Part shown: piece by piece, positions 1 through 6,636 of the stretch
Position numbering within the stretch: position 1 is the first letter of the stretch
Layout of the letters: every line of letters begins with the position of its first letter
The notes under the pieces: model-generated
Database searches by the model: none
What the model saw: only the letters and a program-made list of their open reading frames with translations
Told to the model about the DNA's origin: nothing
Program-made: the position numbers and the translations under genes
Assembly: GCA_023484675.1 (NCBI GenBank)
Contig: JAMDAP010000167.1
Span: 1 to 10,190 of the forward strand
Reading direction: 5' to 3'
From: Bacillota bacterium
GTDB taxonomy: Bacteria; Bacillota_E; Symbiobacteriia; JAMDAP01
DNA length: 10,190 nucleotides

Positions 1-48
1 CCAGATGACCGTGTAGCCGGCGAACAGATAGACTAGCTGCTCCTTCAC
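1..48 (-). CDS. ccmD: CcmD-like small membrane protein, N-terminus only
   Basis: Sixteen codons are visible before the window edge, starting with GTG and reading MKEQLVYLFAGYTVIW. CcmD is a very small single-helix protein that holds the haem handling protein CcmC and CcmE together with the CcmAB transporter; the short polar start followed by a helix with Tyr and Trp (LFAGYTVIW) is typical of the family. The GTG lies 4 nt after the ccmC stop, and a GAGGGGG ribosome binding site sits inside the last codons of ccmC. Position directly after ccmC is the usual place for ccmD. The remainder is off the window, so the call rests on 16 residues plus context. Confidence 0.72.
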   Translation of the reverse strand, partial: MKEQLVYLFAGYTVIW

Positions 49-52
49 GCCA

Positions 53-727
53 CTACCCCCTCATGGTTTCTTTGAGCCCGGCAACCTCTTCTGCCAAACG
101 CTCCACTCGCAGCCGCTGGGCCACCAGATATGCGTAAAGAGCGGTAAAGGCAATGACGCTCACCAGCATGGCCAGAACCATGGTGCCCTCCATCCGCATC
201 TGCTTGGCCTCGATCAAAGTGGGATGAATGGACCTCCACCAGCGGGCCGAAACGAACACGATGGGAACGTCCACGAAGCCGATGATCCCGAAAACCGCCG
301 ACAGGCGCGCCTGGGCCTCGTTGCCCTCCGCGCTGGAGCGCAGCACCAGATATGCCAGGTAGATAAACCAGAGGATCAAGGTGGTGGTGAGCCGGGGGTC
401 CCAGGTCCACCAGGTCAGCCAGGCAAACTTGGCCCAGATCGGTCCCGTCAGCAAGACAACGGTCGTGAAGAGAACTCCCACCTCGGCAGAGGAATAGGCC
501 AGAAGGTCCCATCGCTTCTCCCTGGTGCGAAGGTACAGCGCCCCGGCCACCGCTACCACCGCGAAGGCCAGGAACGCGTTCCACGCGGAAGCCACGTGAA
601 AGTAGAAGATGCGCTGCACGTCGCCCATGTTCCGTTCCGTAGGGGCCACCAGGAAGCTCAGCACCAGGGCCACCGCCACCAGGCCGTACGCCGCGTAACC
701 GAGGTAGAGGAGTGGATCGCGTTTCAA
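53..727 (-). CDS. ccmC: CcmC, haem handling protein of System I cytochrome c maturation
   Basis: CcmC is an integral membrane protein that binds haem on the outer face of the membrane and loads it onto CcmE. This 224-residue protein has about six hydrophobic segments and the WWD signature at residues 103-113 (WLTWWTWDPRL). The two flanking histidines expected as haem ligands are His44 (FYFHVASAW) and His168 (RWWRSIHPTL), matching the E. coli His60/His184 pattern. Start is TTG at 727, chosen because GGAGG lies 7 nt upstream and no better in-frame start fits; only 2 nt separate it from the ccmB stop, implying translational coupling. Length is close to other CcmC proteins (about 220-245). Nothing is broken or missing. 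Confidence 0.96.
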   Translation of the reverse strand: MKRDPLLYLGYAAYGLVAVALVLSFLVAPTERNMGDVQRIFYFHVASAWNAFLAFAVVAVAGALYLRTREKRWDLLAYSSAEVGVLFTTVVLLTGPIWAKFAWLTWWTWDPRLTTTLILWFIYLAYLVLRSSAEGNEAQARLSAVFGIIGFVDVPIVFVSARWWRSIHPTLIEAKQMRMEGTMVLAMLVSVIAFTALYAYLVAQRLRVERLAEEVAGLKETMRG

Positions 728-729
728 GG

Positions 730-1416
730 CTATACCTCCAGAACGTAGTCGAAGAGCAGGAAGGGAACAACCAGAAACACCACATCATAGACCGCCAGGA
801 CCCGCAGCCACTGGTAGAAACGCGGCAGATCAACGCCCTCCGTCAATAGCACGGCCCCGGTCGTCTGTACCGCCCCCAGTACCACCGGCACCGCCACGGG
901 AAAAAGGATTATGGGTAACAGGATTTCGCCGGTGCGCGTGTTTGCCGCTAAGGCCGAAAGGAAAGTGCCGATGGCAATAAACCCCAAAGTCGCCAAAACG
1001 ATGGACAAGACCAGCAAAGCTGGCCGTGGCCCGGCAGAGACGTCAAACAACACCAGGAAGACCGGGAGTCCGATCGCCTCGGTGATGGTGATCACCGCCA
1101 TGTTTCCCAGCACCTTGCCGAAATAGATGACACTCCGGTCGGCGGGCGCCAGCATCAGCCCGTGAATGGCGGAGTTCTGGCGCTCGTTGACAAACGACCG
1201 GTTCAACCCCAGGGTTCCGGCGAAAAAAAAGGCCACCCAGATTACTCCCGGAAAGACCTCCTGCAGGGTGGCCGCGTTGGCGTCGAAGGCAAAGCTGAAG
1301 ACGACAGCAACCAAAAGGGCAAAGATCGTCATGGCGGAGAACATCTCTTTGCTCCGCAGTTCAGCACGCAGGTCCTTACCGGCAATGGCCAGGACGTATC
1401 GCAGGTAGTTCGCCAA
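730..1416 (-). CDS. ccmB: CcmB, membrane subunit of the haem-maturation ABC transporter
   Basis: CcmB is the permease partner of CcmA; together with CcmC and CcmD they form the complex that releases holo-CcmE. The 228-residue product has about six hydrophobic segments and the family hallmarks: a basic, Glu-containing first cytoplasmic region (KDLRAELRSKEM), the FFAGTLGLNRSFVNERQN stretch at residues 64-81, and LMLAPADRSVIYFGK around 87-101. The start was set at TTG 1416 because GAGGGGGGGG lies 7 nt upstream and the resulting length fits the family; an in-frame ATG at 1464 would add 16 residues overlapping ccmA and has no comparable ribosome binding site. It begins 14 nt after ccmA and ends 2 nt before ccmC. 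Confidence 0.95.
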   Translation of the reverse strand: MANYLRYVLAIAGKDLRAELRSKEMFSAMTIFALLVAVVFSFAFDANAATLQEVFPGVIWVAFFFAGTLGLNRSFVNERQNSAIHGLMLAPADRSVIYFGKVLGNMAVITITEAIGLPVFLVLFDVSAGPRPALLVLSIVLATLGFIAIGTFLSALAANTRTGEILLPIILFPVAVPVVLGAVQTTGAVLLTEGVDLPRFYQWLRVLAVYDVVFLVVPFLLFDYVLEV

Positions 1417-1430
1417 GCTGCCGCCCCCCC

Positions 1431-2129
1431 TCAGCCCACGAGTTGCCGATACTGCCGTGCCCATTCGGCAGGGTCCAGGTCCCCCCGCGGAAGTTGGGTC
1501 ACGATTCGCCCCCGGTGAAGCACTGCCAACTCGTCGGCTTGGGCCAGGCCCTCGCTGAAGCTGTGAGAGACCATCACCACGGTATGGCCAAGCTCCTTGT
1601 ATTTGCGCAGGACGGCATCCAGGATTTCCGAGGCGCGCTGGTCCAATCCGGTATAGGGTTCATCCAGCAGGAGGATGCCGGGCCGGTGAATGATGGCGCG
1701 GGCGATCGCCAGCCGCTGAATCATTCCCCGCGAGAACCCCCGCACCGGGTCGTTGGCAAAGAGGGACAACTCCACCTGGTCCAGCAATTCTTCAACCCGT
1801 TGCTCCAGCCCGGCCACTCCATAAAGCCGGCCGTAAAACATCAGGTTTTGGCGAGCCGTTAACGTATCATACAAGAAAGAGCCATGGGACAAAAAACCGA
1901 TCAGGCGCCGCAGGGCAGGGCCTGCCTCCGCAATGGGCTTCCCTTTGACCAGCACCGTGCCCCCGCTGACCGGGACAAGCCCGGCCAGGATGCGCAGCAA
2001 GGTGGACTTCCCTGCCCCGTTGGGGCCGAAGAGGGTCAAGAACCGCCCCTCCTCCACCCCCAGGTCAACGCCGGCGAGGATGTTTTTGGCTCCCAGGTGC
2101 TTACGAACCTGGCGTGCCTCCAATGCCAT
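1431..2129 (-). CDS. ccmA: CcmA, ATPase of the CcmAB haem-maturation ABC transporter
   Basis: CcmA hydrolyses ATP on the cytoplasmic side, which drives release of holo-CcmE from the CcmCD complex. Visible in order: Walker A GPNGAGKST at residues 35-43, a signature loop FSRGMIQRLAIAR at 132-144, Walker B ILLLDEP at 152-158, then a D-loop (TGLD) and H-loop (VVMVSHS). The signature reads FSRGM rather than LSGGQ, which is within the variation of CcmA proteins. The start is ambiguous: ATG 2129 gives the family-typical beginning MALEARQVRK, whereas in-frame GTG codons at 2132 and 2141 lie nearer to the GAGGGTG ribosome binding site. GTG 2141 is too close to that site to be used. The protein is 232 residues with the ATG start. 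Confidence 0.95.
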   Translation of the reverse strand: MALEARQVRKHLGAKNILAGVDLGVEEGRFLTLFGPNGAGKSTLLRILAGLVPVSGGTVLVKGKPIAEAGPALRRLIGFLSHGSFLYDTLTARQNLMFYGRLYGVAGLEQRVEELLDQVELSLFANDPVRGFSRGMIQRLAIARAIIHRPGILLLDEPYTGLDQRASEILDAVLRKYKELGHTVVMVSHSFSEGLAQADELAVLHRGRIVTQLPRGDLDPAEWARQYRQLVG

Positions 2130-2145
2130 CACGGGCCCCACACCC

Positions 2146-3195
2146 TCATGACTGCAACTCTTTCAGCTTCACGATAACCCTGGCCAACCGTTGCTTGTAA
2201 ACCGACCGTTTCTGAGCGTGCTCCTGGGGGTCGATGGCCTTCTGCGACAATAGCCGGTCCAGTTCGGCAATCTTCTTCACGTAGAGGGCTTTCTCCTTGG
2301 AGAGCCGGGCGACCAGGTCCTCGTTGGAGACAAGAGGGGACGGTGCCGCGGCTTCACCGCCTTTCCGGTAGCGCCGGTAGAGCCAGGTACCAACCCCGGC
2401 AACCACCAACCCCAGGCCCAGGAGAATCACCAGCATGCCCACCAGCCCGCCGTGCCCGCTGAGCCCCGTGAAACGCTGCCAGAGCATGACGTTGGCGCTG
2501 CCGCCGTGGAAGAACTTGTTCAAAAGGGGAGTAGAACCCGGGTTGCCTTGACCCGCAACGCCTTGACCCGCGTTTCCTTGACCCGGCTCCCCGGGCTTGC
2601 CGGCAGGCGCCGGGCCCAGGGTCAGCTTCAAAACCGCCCCTGGTGCCACCGATTGGCGGGCAAACTGCTCGAACTGTTTGCTCCCCATTTGCGCCGCCCC
2701 TCCGTATTCCCAGTCGCCGTTCTGGGTCGGAAGGACCTGCAACGTGTTCTGGTCGGCCAGCACGTAAACCTGGTCGGTGGCGTAATCGAACTTGAAGCTT
2801 ACGGTGGTGCCTTGCGCAGGAAAGGGGAGCTCGTACACAAGGGTGTAGTCCTTGGTGGCACCGCCCGCCAGGCCCTCCGGGTCGGTCACCCCGGCCGTGT
2901 CGCTCTTTAGTTTATCCGACCCCGGCTGGTTGGGGAAGCTGAGGTTGGCGTACCCCTGGGGGAGCGCCACCTTGACCGGCGAAACCGCCGCAGAACCCGA
3001 ATTCTTCAGCTTGACCAACTGAAAGACCCGCAACTTACCCCCCTGTTGCGAGAGCACCAGATGGGAAAACTCGCTGGAGATGCCACTCTCGTTTGCCGCC
3101 AGTGCCTCCAGAGCGCTCCCCAGGATGAGGAGTACCCCCATCAGCAGGCTGAGAGCGTATGCAACCAGGGCGGGCCGCCGATTCCGGCCTTTCAT
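2146..3195 (-). CDS. Unknown exported, membrane-anchored protein with Gly-Gln linker and cytoplasmic helical tail (ccm-linked)
   Basis: I do not recognise a named family. The 349-residue product has a signal peptide (basic MKGRNRR, hydrophobic core, possible cleavage near residue 33), an extracytoplasmic beta-rich domain of about residues 40-195, a Gly/Pro/Gln linker at 196-222 made partly of three GQGxx units, one membrane span at about 250-272, a basic stop (YRRYRK), and a cytoplasmic helical tail (about 290-349) rich in Lys, Glu and Leu. The start is ATG 3195: it overlaps the stop of the gene before it (ATGA) and has GGGGGG 8 nt upstream; an in-frame start at 3222 would add nine residues without support. 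Its place between the CcmI-like gene and ccmA, tightly coupled, suggests a part in haem or apocytochrome handling at the outer face; that is inference. Its layout resembles the protein at 6637-7650. Confidence 0.85.
   Translation of the reverse strand: MKGRNRRPALVAYALSLLMGVLLILGSALEALAANESGISSEFSHLVLSQQGGKLRVFQLVKLKNSGSAAVSPVKVALPQGYANLSFPNQPGSDKLKSDTAGVTDPEGLAGGATKDYTLVYELPFPAQGTTVSFKFDYATDQVYVLADQNTLQVLPTQNGDWEYGGAAQMGSKQFEQFARQSVAPGAVLKLTLGPAPAGKPGEPGQGNAGQGVAGQGNPGSTPLLNKFFHGGSANVMLWQRFTGLSGHGGLVGMLVILLGLGLVVAGVGTWLYRRYRKGGEAAAPSPLVSNEDLVARLSKEKALYVKKIAELDRLLSQKAIDPQEHAQKRSVYKQRLARVIVKLKELQS
2541..2585. repeat. Three-unit 15-bp tandem repeat inside a linker-coding region
   Basis: The decamer ccttgacccg recurs at 2546-2555, 2561-2570 and 2576-2585, giving a period of exactly 15 bp. 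On the minus strand each unit encodes GQG plus two variable residues (GQGNA, GQGVA, GQGNP), so the period preserves reading frame and builds a flexible linker in the exported protein that contains it. Such a repeat is a likely site of length variation between strains. Confidence 0.8.
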
Positions 3196-3665
3196 GACAG
3201 TTTCCCCCCGCAAGCGTGGCAAAATCGCTGTCCAGGGCTGAGGAGCTTGGCCCCGCAGCTCGGGCAGTAGCCGGGGCTCGCGGGCGAAGCGGCTCCTCCC
3301 AGCTCCCAGGCCACCTCCGCCTCGATCTCCCGATCGAGGTCATCCTCCAGCACGTGGGCATTTGGGCCCAGGGCCGATTCGACCGCCAGGTTTTCTTCTT
3401 CCTTCAGGTATGCTACGGCCTGTTTCTCCAGCCGCCCTTTAAGCTCCCGGTAGTCGTCCTCCGAAAGCTTTTTCATGGCATAGTCGTACTCAACATCGGA
3501 GAGGGCCGCGAAGACCTTCTCCCGCTCGTCTTCGCTGCCTGCCACGTCCTCCAGCAAGCTGGAGTCGTCCGCGTCGGCGGGTTCGCCCTGCCAAAAAGGG
3601 CGTGCAATCATGTACACAACTACTGCAAACACCACCACTGCCAGGAGTACCACAGCTACCGTCAA
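3192..3665 (-). CDS. CcmI-like membrane protein with C-terminal zinc ribbon
   Basis: A 157-residue protein with an N-terminal membrane helix (residues 1-20) ending in ARPFWQGEP, an acidic stretch, a helical hairpin at about 47-90 (AMKKLSEDDYREL at its centre), and a C-terminal zinc ribbon with Cys134, Cys137, Cys149 and Cys152 (YCPSCGAK and RFCHACGGK). The helix plus hairpin arrangement resembles the membrane-proximal part of CcmI, the subunit that presents apocytochrome to CcmFH, but the TPR domain of classical CcmI is absent and a zinc ribbon stands in its place. Start is TTG 3665 with AAAGGGG 10 nt upstream; GTG at codon 5 is an alternative. It follows ccmH by 43 nt and overlaps the next gene by 4 nt. 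Zinc binding is inferred from the CxxC pairs; the role is inferred from context. Confidence 0.8.
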   Translation of the reverse strand: MTVAVVLLAVVVFAVVVYMIARPFWQGEPADADDSSLLEDVAGSEDEREKVFAALSDVEYDYAMKKLSEDDYRELKGRLEKQAVAYLKEEENLAVESALGPNAHVLEDDLDREIEAEVAWELGGAASPASPGYCPSCGAKLLSPGQRFCHACGGKLS

Positions 3666-3708
3666 GGGCGGTTCGCCCCTTTCTCAACAAGATTGCATCC
3701 AGCAAGGA

Positions 3709-4212
3709 CTAAAAATGCTTTCTCAGCACCTCGTGCAGCCGAGGGACGTAAACGGATTCTTCCTCGGGGGTTAGCTGTTGAGTCGTCACGGTGGTGGAGC
3801 CGCTGGCGTGACGCCTTACCCACTTTCGCAACAGGTAAGTCAATAGACCCCCGCCGACCACCACCGCTGCGAAGGGGGTGATCCAGGCCGTCCAGTTGAA
3901 GCCCTTCTTCACCGGGTAGGCTAGTACCTTCTCTCCGTACTGCGTAAGATAAGAAGTCAGGATAGCCTGTTGGGTCATGCCGGAGTCCATCTTCCCGGCG
4001 ATGTCGGCCCGGATAGAGTCGGCAGTACTGCAGTCACAGACCGCCACCACCATGGTGCACCCGCACTGGCAAATGAGCTGGACTTCCACCGGTTTGGTCC
4101 GGAGGTCGATCTCCGCCGGGGCCTGCATCGCTTCTGCCCAGGCCGGGACAGCCGGGAAAGCCACCCCAGCGGCGACCATCACCACGAGTGTAACCAGGGC
4201 CCCAATCTTCAC
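3709..4212 (-). CDS. ccmH: CcmH-family thiol protein with a divergent five-cysteine motif
   Basis: CcmH acts outside the membrane to reduce or hold the CxxCH motif of apocytochrome c before CcmF attaches haem. This 167-residue product has a signal peptide (cleavage near AWA, residue 26), a thiol region at residues 46-62, a three-helix-like region, and a C-terminal membrane helix at about 130-150 followed by KWVRR. The classical LRCxxCQ is replaced by LICQCGCTMVVAVCDCS: Cys48, 50, 52, 59 and 61. Downstream, the TADSIRADIAGKMDSGMTQQAILTSY pattern keeps the CcmH helical-bundle style. Start is GTG 4212 with GGAGG 8 nt upstream; the frame is open further upstream into ccmF but lacks a signal peptide there. 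It sits 23 nt after ccmF, the usual partner. Confidence 0.87.
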   Translation of the reverse strand: MKIGALVTLVVMVAAGVAFPAVPAWAEAMQAPAEIDLRTKPVEVQLICQCGCTMVVAVCDCSTADSIRADIAGKMDSGMTQQAILTSYLTQYGEKVLAYPVKKGFNWTAWITPFAAVVVGGGLLTYLLRKWVRRHASGSTTVTTQQLTPEEESVYVPRLHEVLRKHF

Positions 4213-4235
4213 GGGGTCCGCCTCCCTCTCCGCCT

Positions 4236-6212
4236 TCAATCCGCTGCCTGGCTCACCAGGTTGGCCCGGCTCAGTCTGCGCCGCTGCGGCCACATGGCGA
4301 ACACGGTGGCAGCCACCAGGAGGTATTCGCCGAGCCAGATCCAGGCAACCAGGGGGTTCACGTATATCTTGAAGTTGGCGGTCATGTCCTTTTCCCACCC
4401 GTTCAAAATGACGAACAGGTCTTCCTTGAGACCGCCTTTGATCCCTACCCGGGTGGTGGGCTGGTCCATGTTGGGGTAGAACTCCTTGGTGGCCCGCAAC
4501 GGGGCGGGGTAGGTATATCCCTTTTCGGTCACCGTCAAGTCGGCGTAAACGATCCCGACGCGGCCCTGCTCGGTTTCCCCCAGCCCGCTGTACCGAAGTT
4601 GGTAATTGCCAATGCTCATTACCTGGCCGGGTTTTACGGTATAGACCTTCTCCACCTGGTAGGCACTGGACCCGGTAATGCCAACGATCATCATGATTAT
4701 GGACAGGTGTACCAGGTACCCGCCGTAGCGGCGCCGGTTCCGGAAAACCAGGCGGCCCAGGGCCACCGGGATGGACTCCCCGGTCATCCTGCGCCGGGCG
4801 CGCACCCCGCGATAAAACTCCAGGGCCAGGGTGGTCAGAACGAAAGCGGCGGACCCGAATCCGAGGAGCGCCGCGATTTTCCGGATCCCCCCCAGATACC
4901 CGGCTACCAGGAAGACCATCAGAATCAAGACAGGATAGAGAAAGTTGTCCTTCAGGTTATTCCAGGAGGCCTTGCGCCAGGGAATGAGCGGGCAGATTCC
5001 AACGAGAAAAATCAGTACCAGCCCGATGGGTACGTTCACCTGGTTGAAGAATCCCGGCCCGACGGTAACCTTTACGCCCCGGACGGCCTCGGAGATGAGT
5101 GGAAAAATGGTTCCCCAAAATACCGCGAAAGCCGATCCCACCAGGAGCAGGTTATTGAGCAGAAAGCTGGATTCCTTGGAGAGGACCGCCTCAAACTGGT
5201 TGTCCTCCCGAAGCAAAGGCATACGGTCAAACGCCAGGTACAGGCTGGCCGCCAGGGTGGTAGCCATAAAGATCAGGAACCACGCCCCCAAGGTCGTATC
5301 CGAGAAGGCATGAACAGACGCCAGAACCCCCGACCTGGACAGGAAGGTACCGAAAACGGTAAGGAGGAAGGTGACGATAATCAGCATCACGTTCCAAATC
5401 TTCAGCATCCCCTTGCGCTCCTGAATCATCACCGAGTGCAGGAAGGCTGTCCCCGTCAACCAGGGCAGAAGGGATGCGTTCTCCACCGGATCCCAGGCCC
5501 AGTAGCCCCCCCAACCCAGGACCACGTATGCCCATTGGGCCCCGAAGATGATGCCGATGGAGAGGAAGAGCCAGGACCAGAGCGTCCAGCGCCGGGTTAC
5601 CTTGATCCAGGTATCGCCGACCTTGCGGGTGAAAAGAAACGCCATGGCATAAGCGAAGGGGACGGTAAAGCCGACGTATCCAGCGTAAAGGGTGGGCGGG
5701 TGGATCACCATCCCAGGGTCTTGCAAGAGGGGGTTTAGTCCCATGCCCTGTGCGGGGACGGGGTTCATGGAAGCAAACGGCAGGGTTACGAAGTTCAGGA
5801 TGAAGGTGAAGAACAGGCTGATGGCCAAAAGGACGGCGCTGACATAGGGCAGCATCTCCTCCGCCTCGCGCCGCGGGAAGTAAACGGCCGCCGCTGCATA
5901 GACCGCCAGCAGCCATGCCCACAGCAGGAGGGACCCCTCGTTGCCTGCCCAGAGCGCGGAGAACTTGTAAAGAGTCGGAAGGTCAGTGGCGGAGTGGTTG
6001 AAAACGTAACTGTTGCTGAAGTCGCTTGCCATGAACTGGTAAGCCAGCAGGACGGTGGCAAAAGTGGTCAGCAGGGCGACTGCTCCGATACCGTTCTTGC
6101 CGCTCTCCAGAAACCGTCGGTCGCGGTTCCTGATCCCAATAAGTACGGCACCCAGCGCGTAAAGGTTCACCAAGAAAGCCATAGTTAAGAGCAGCGTGCC
6201 AAATTCATTCAT
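4236..6212 (-). CDS. ccmF: CcmF, cytochrome c haem lyase subunit
   Basis: CcmF is the large polytopic subunit that takes haem from CcmE and attaches it to apocytochrome c. This 658-residue protein is full length, with about 14-15 hydrophobic segments and a large outer loop near residues 520-640. The WWD signature is at 231-244 (VLGWGGYWAWDPVE). Four histidines match the haem-ligand set described for E. coli CcmF: His171 (MVIHPPTLYAG), His259 (TAFLHS), His301 (ASVHAF) and His502 (YLVHLS). Start ATG 6212 follows the ccmE stop by 5 nt, with GGAAAGGG about 11 nt upstream; the in-frame ATG at 6257 lies inside ccmE and adds a non-family 15-residue stretch. The C-terminus ends in a helix followed by RRR, as usual. 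Confidence 0.97.
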   Translation of the reverse strand: MNEFGTLLLTMAFLVNLYALGAVLIGIRNRDRRFLESGKNGIGAVALLTTFATVLLAYQFMASDFSNSYVFNHSATDLPTLYKFSALWAGNEGSLLLWAWLLAVYAAAAVYFPRREAEEMLPYVSAVLLAISLFFTFILNFVTLPFASMNPVPAQGMGLNPLLQDPGMVIHPPTLYAGYVGFTVPFAYAMAFLFTRKVGDTWIKVTRRWTLWSWLFLSIGIIFGAQWAYVVLGWGGYWAWDPVENASLLPWLTGTAFLHSVMIQERKGMLKIWNVMLIIVTFLLTVFGTFLSRSGVLASVHAFSDTTLGAWFLIFMATTLAASLYLAFDRMPLLREDNQFEAVLSKESSFLLNNLLLVGSAFAVFWGTIFPLISEAVRGVKVTVGPGFFNQVNVPIGLVLIFLVGICPLIPWRKASWNNLKDNFLYPVLILMVFLVAGYLGGIRKIAALLGFGSAAFVLTTLALEFYRGVRARRRMTGESIPVALGRLVFRNRRRYGGYLVHLSIIMMIVGITGSSAYQVEKVYTVKPGQVMSIGNYQLRYSGLGETEQGRVGIVYADLTVTEKGYTYPAPLRATKEFYPNMDQPTTRVGIKGGLKEDLFVILNGWEKDMTANFKIYVNPLVAWIWLGEYLLVAATVFAMWPQRRRLSRANLVSQAAD

Positions 6213-6217
6213 AATCC

Positions 6218-6619
6218 CTATGACCCTTTCCTCTCCGACTCGTATTTGGAGGGGCATTGCAAGAGCAGTTTGGAAGCAACCAGCACACCCTTGCTGTCGA
6301 TCCTGCCTTCCACGATGGCGGAGGTCGCCTGCGCCATGTTGTCCGGCTTTACCCCCTTGTACTCAACGGGAATGGTTCCGCCGGATTCTCCTCTCAAGTT
6401 AAACTTTAGCAGGGGAACCTGAATATCAAAACTTACCGATTCGGGAACGATCGCCCCCTGCACGCGAAGGGGCTTGCCGGTGACACCTCCCCCCTTGGCA
6501 AGGATTTCGTCCACCTTGTAATAGTACATCGTGGTCCCCGAGAAGGCACTGAACATCAGAAAAGCGATGGCAGCCAGGATGACACCCACACCGATGAAGA
6601 GTCTGGTCCTCTTGTTCAC
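6218..6619 (-). CDS. ccmE: CcmE haem chaperone, Cys-type (CxxxY) variant
   Basis: CcmE receives haem from CcmC outside the membrane and passes it to CcmF. The 133-residue product has an N-terminal anchor (basic NKRTR then a hydrophobic stretch to about residue 27) and the OB-fold beta domain, with the typical KVDEILAKG, GKPLRVQGAIV, and FNL...IPVEYKGVKPDN segments. The residue that binds haem covalently in E. coli (His130 in HxxxY) is replaced by Cys: LLLQCPSKY, Cys122 and Tyr126. Start: GTG 6619 is preferred, since GGGGGTG lies upstream at good spacing and it yields the family-like MNKRTR; GTG 6628, three codons upstream, is possible. It lies 17 nt after the first gene of the operon and 5 nt before ccmF. 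Confidence 0.95.
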   Translation of the reverse strand: MNKRTRLFIGVGVILAAIAFLMFSAFSGTTMYYYKVDEILAKGGGVTGKPLRVQGAIVPESVSFDIQVPLLKFNLRGESGGTIPVEYKGVKPDNMAQATSAIVEGRIDSKGVLVASKLLLQCPSKYESERKGS

Positions 6620-6636
6620 CTTCTGCACCCCCGGCG

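Noticed and set aside
45..833. 262-codon minus-strand frame overlapping ccmC
   Set aside because: It overlaps ccmC and the end of ccmB in a different frame, is Gly/Arg-rich and lacks a family; ccmC shows all its haem-site residues in the proper frame.
1884..2177. Plus-strand frames opposite ccmA (1884-2177 and 1933-2151)
   Set aside because: Both are antisense to the Walker A half of ccmA and lack a ribosome binding site or recognisable domain.
4599..5738. Long open frame (379 codons) on the plus strand
   Set aside because: It lies wholly antisense to ccmF, its translation is rich in Gln, Gly, Pro and His with no recognisable domain, and ccmF is full length with all its conserved residues. 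It is a high-GC shadow.
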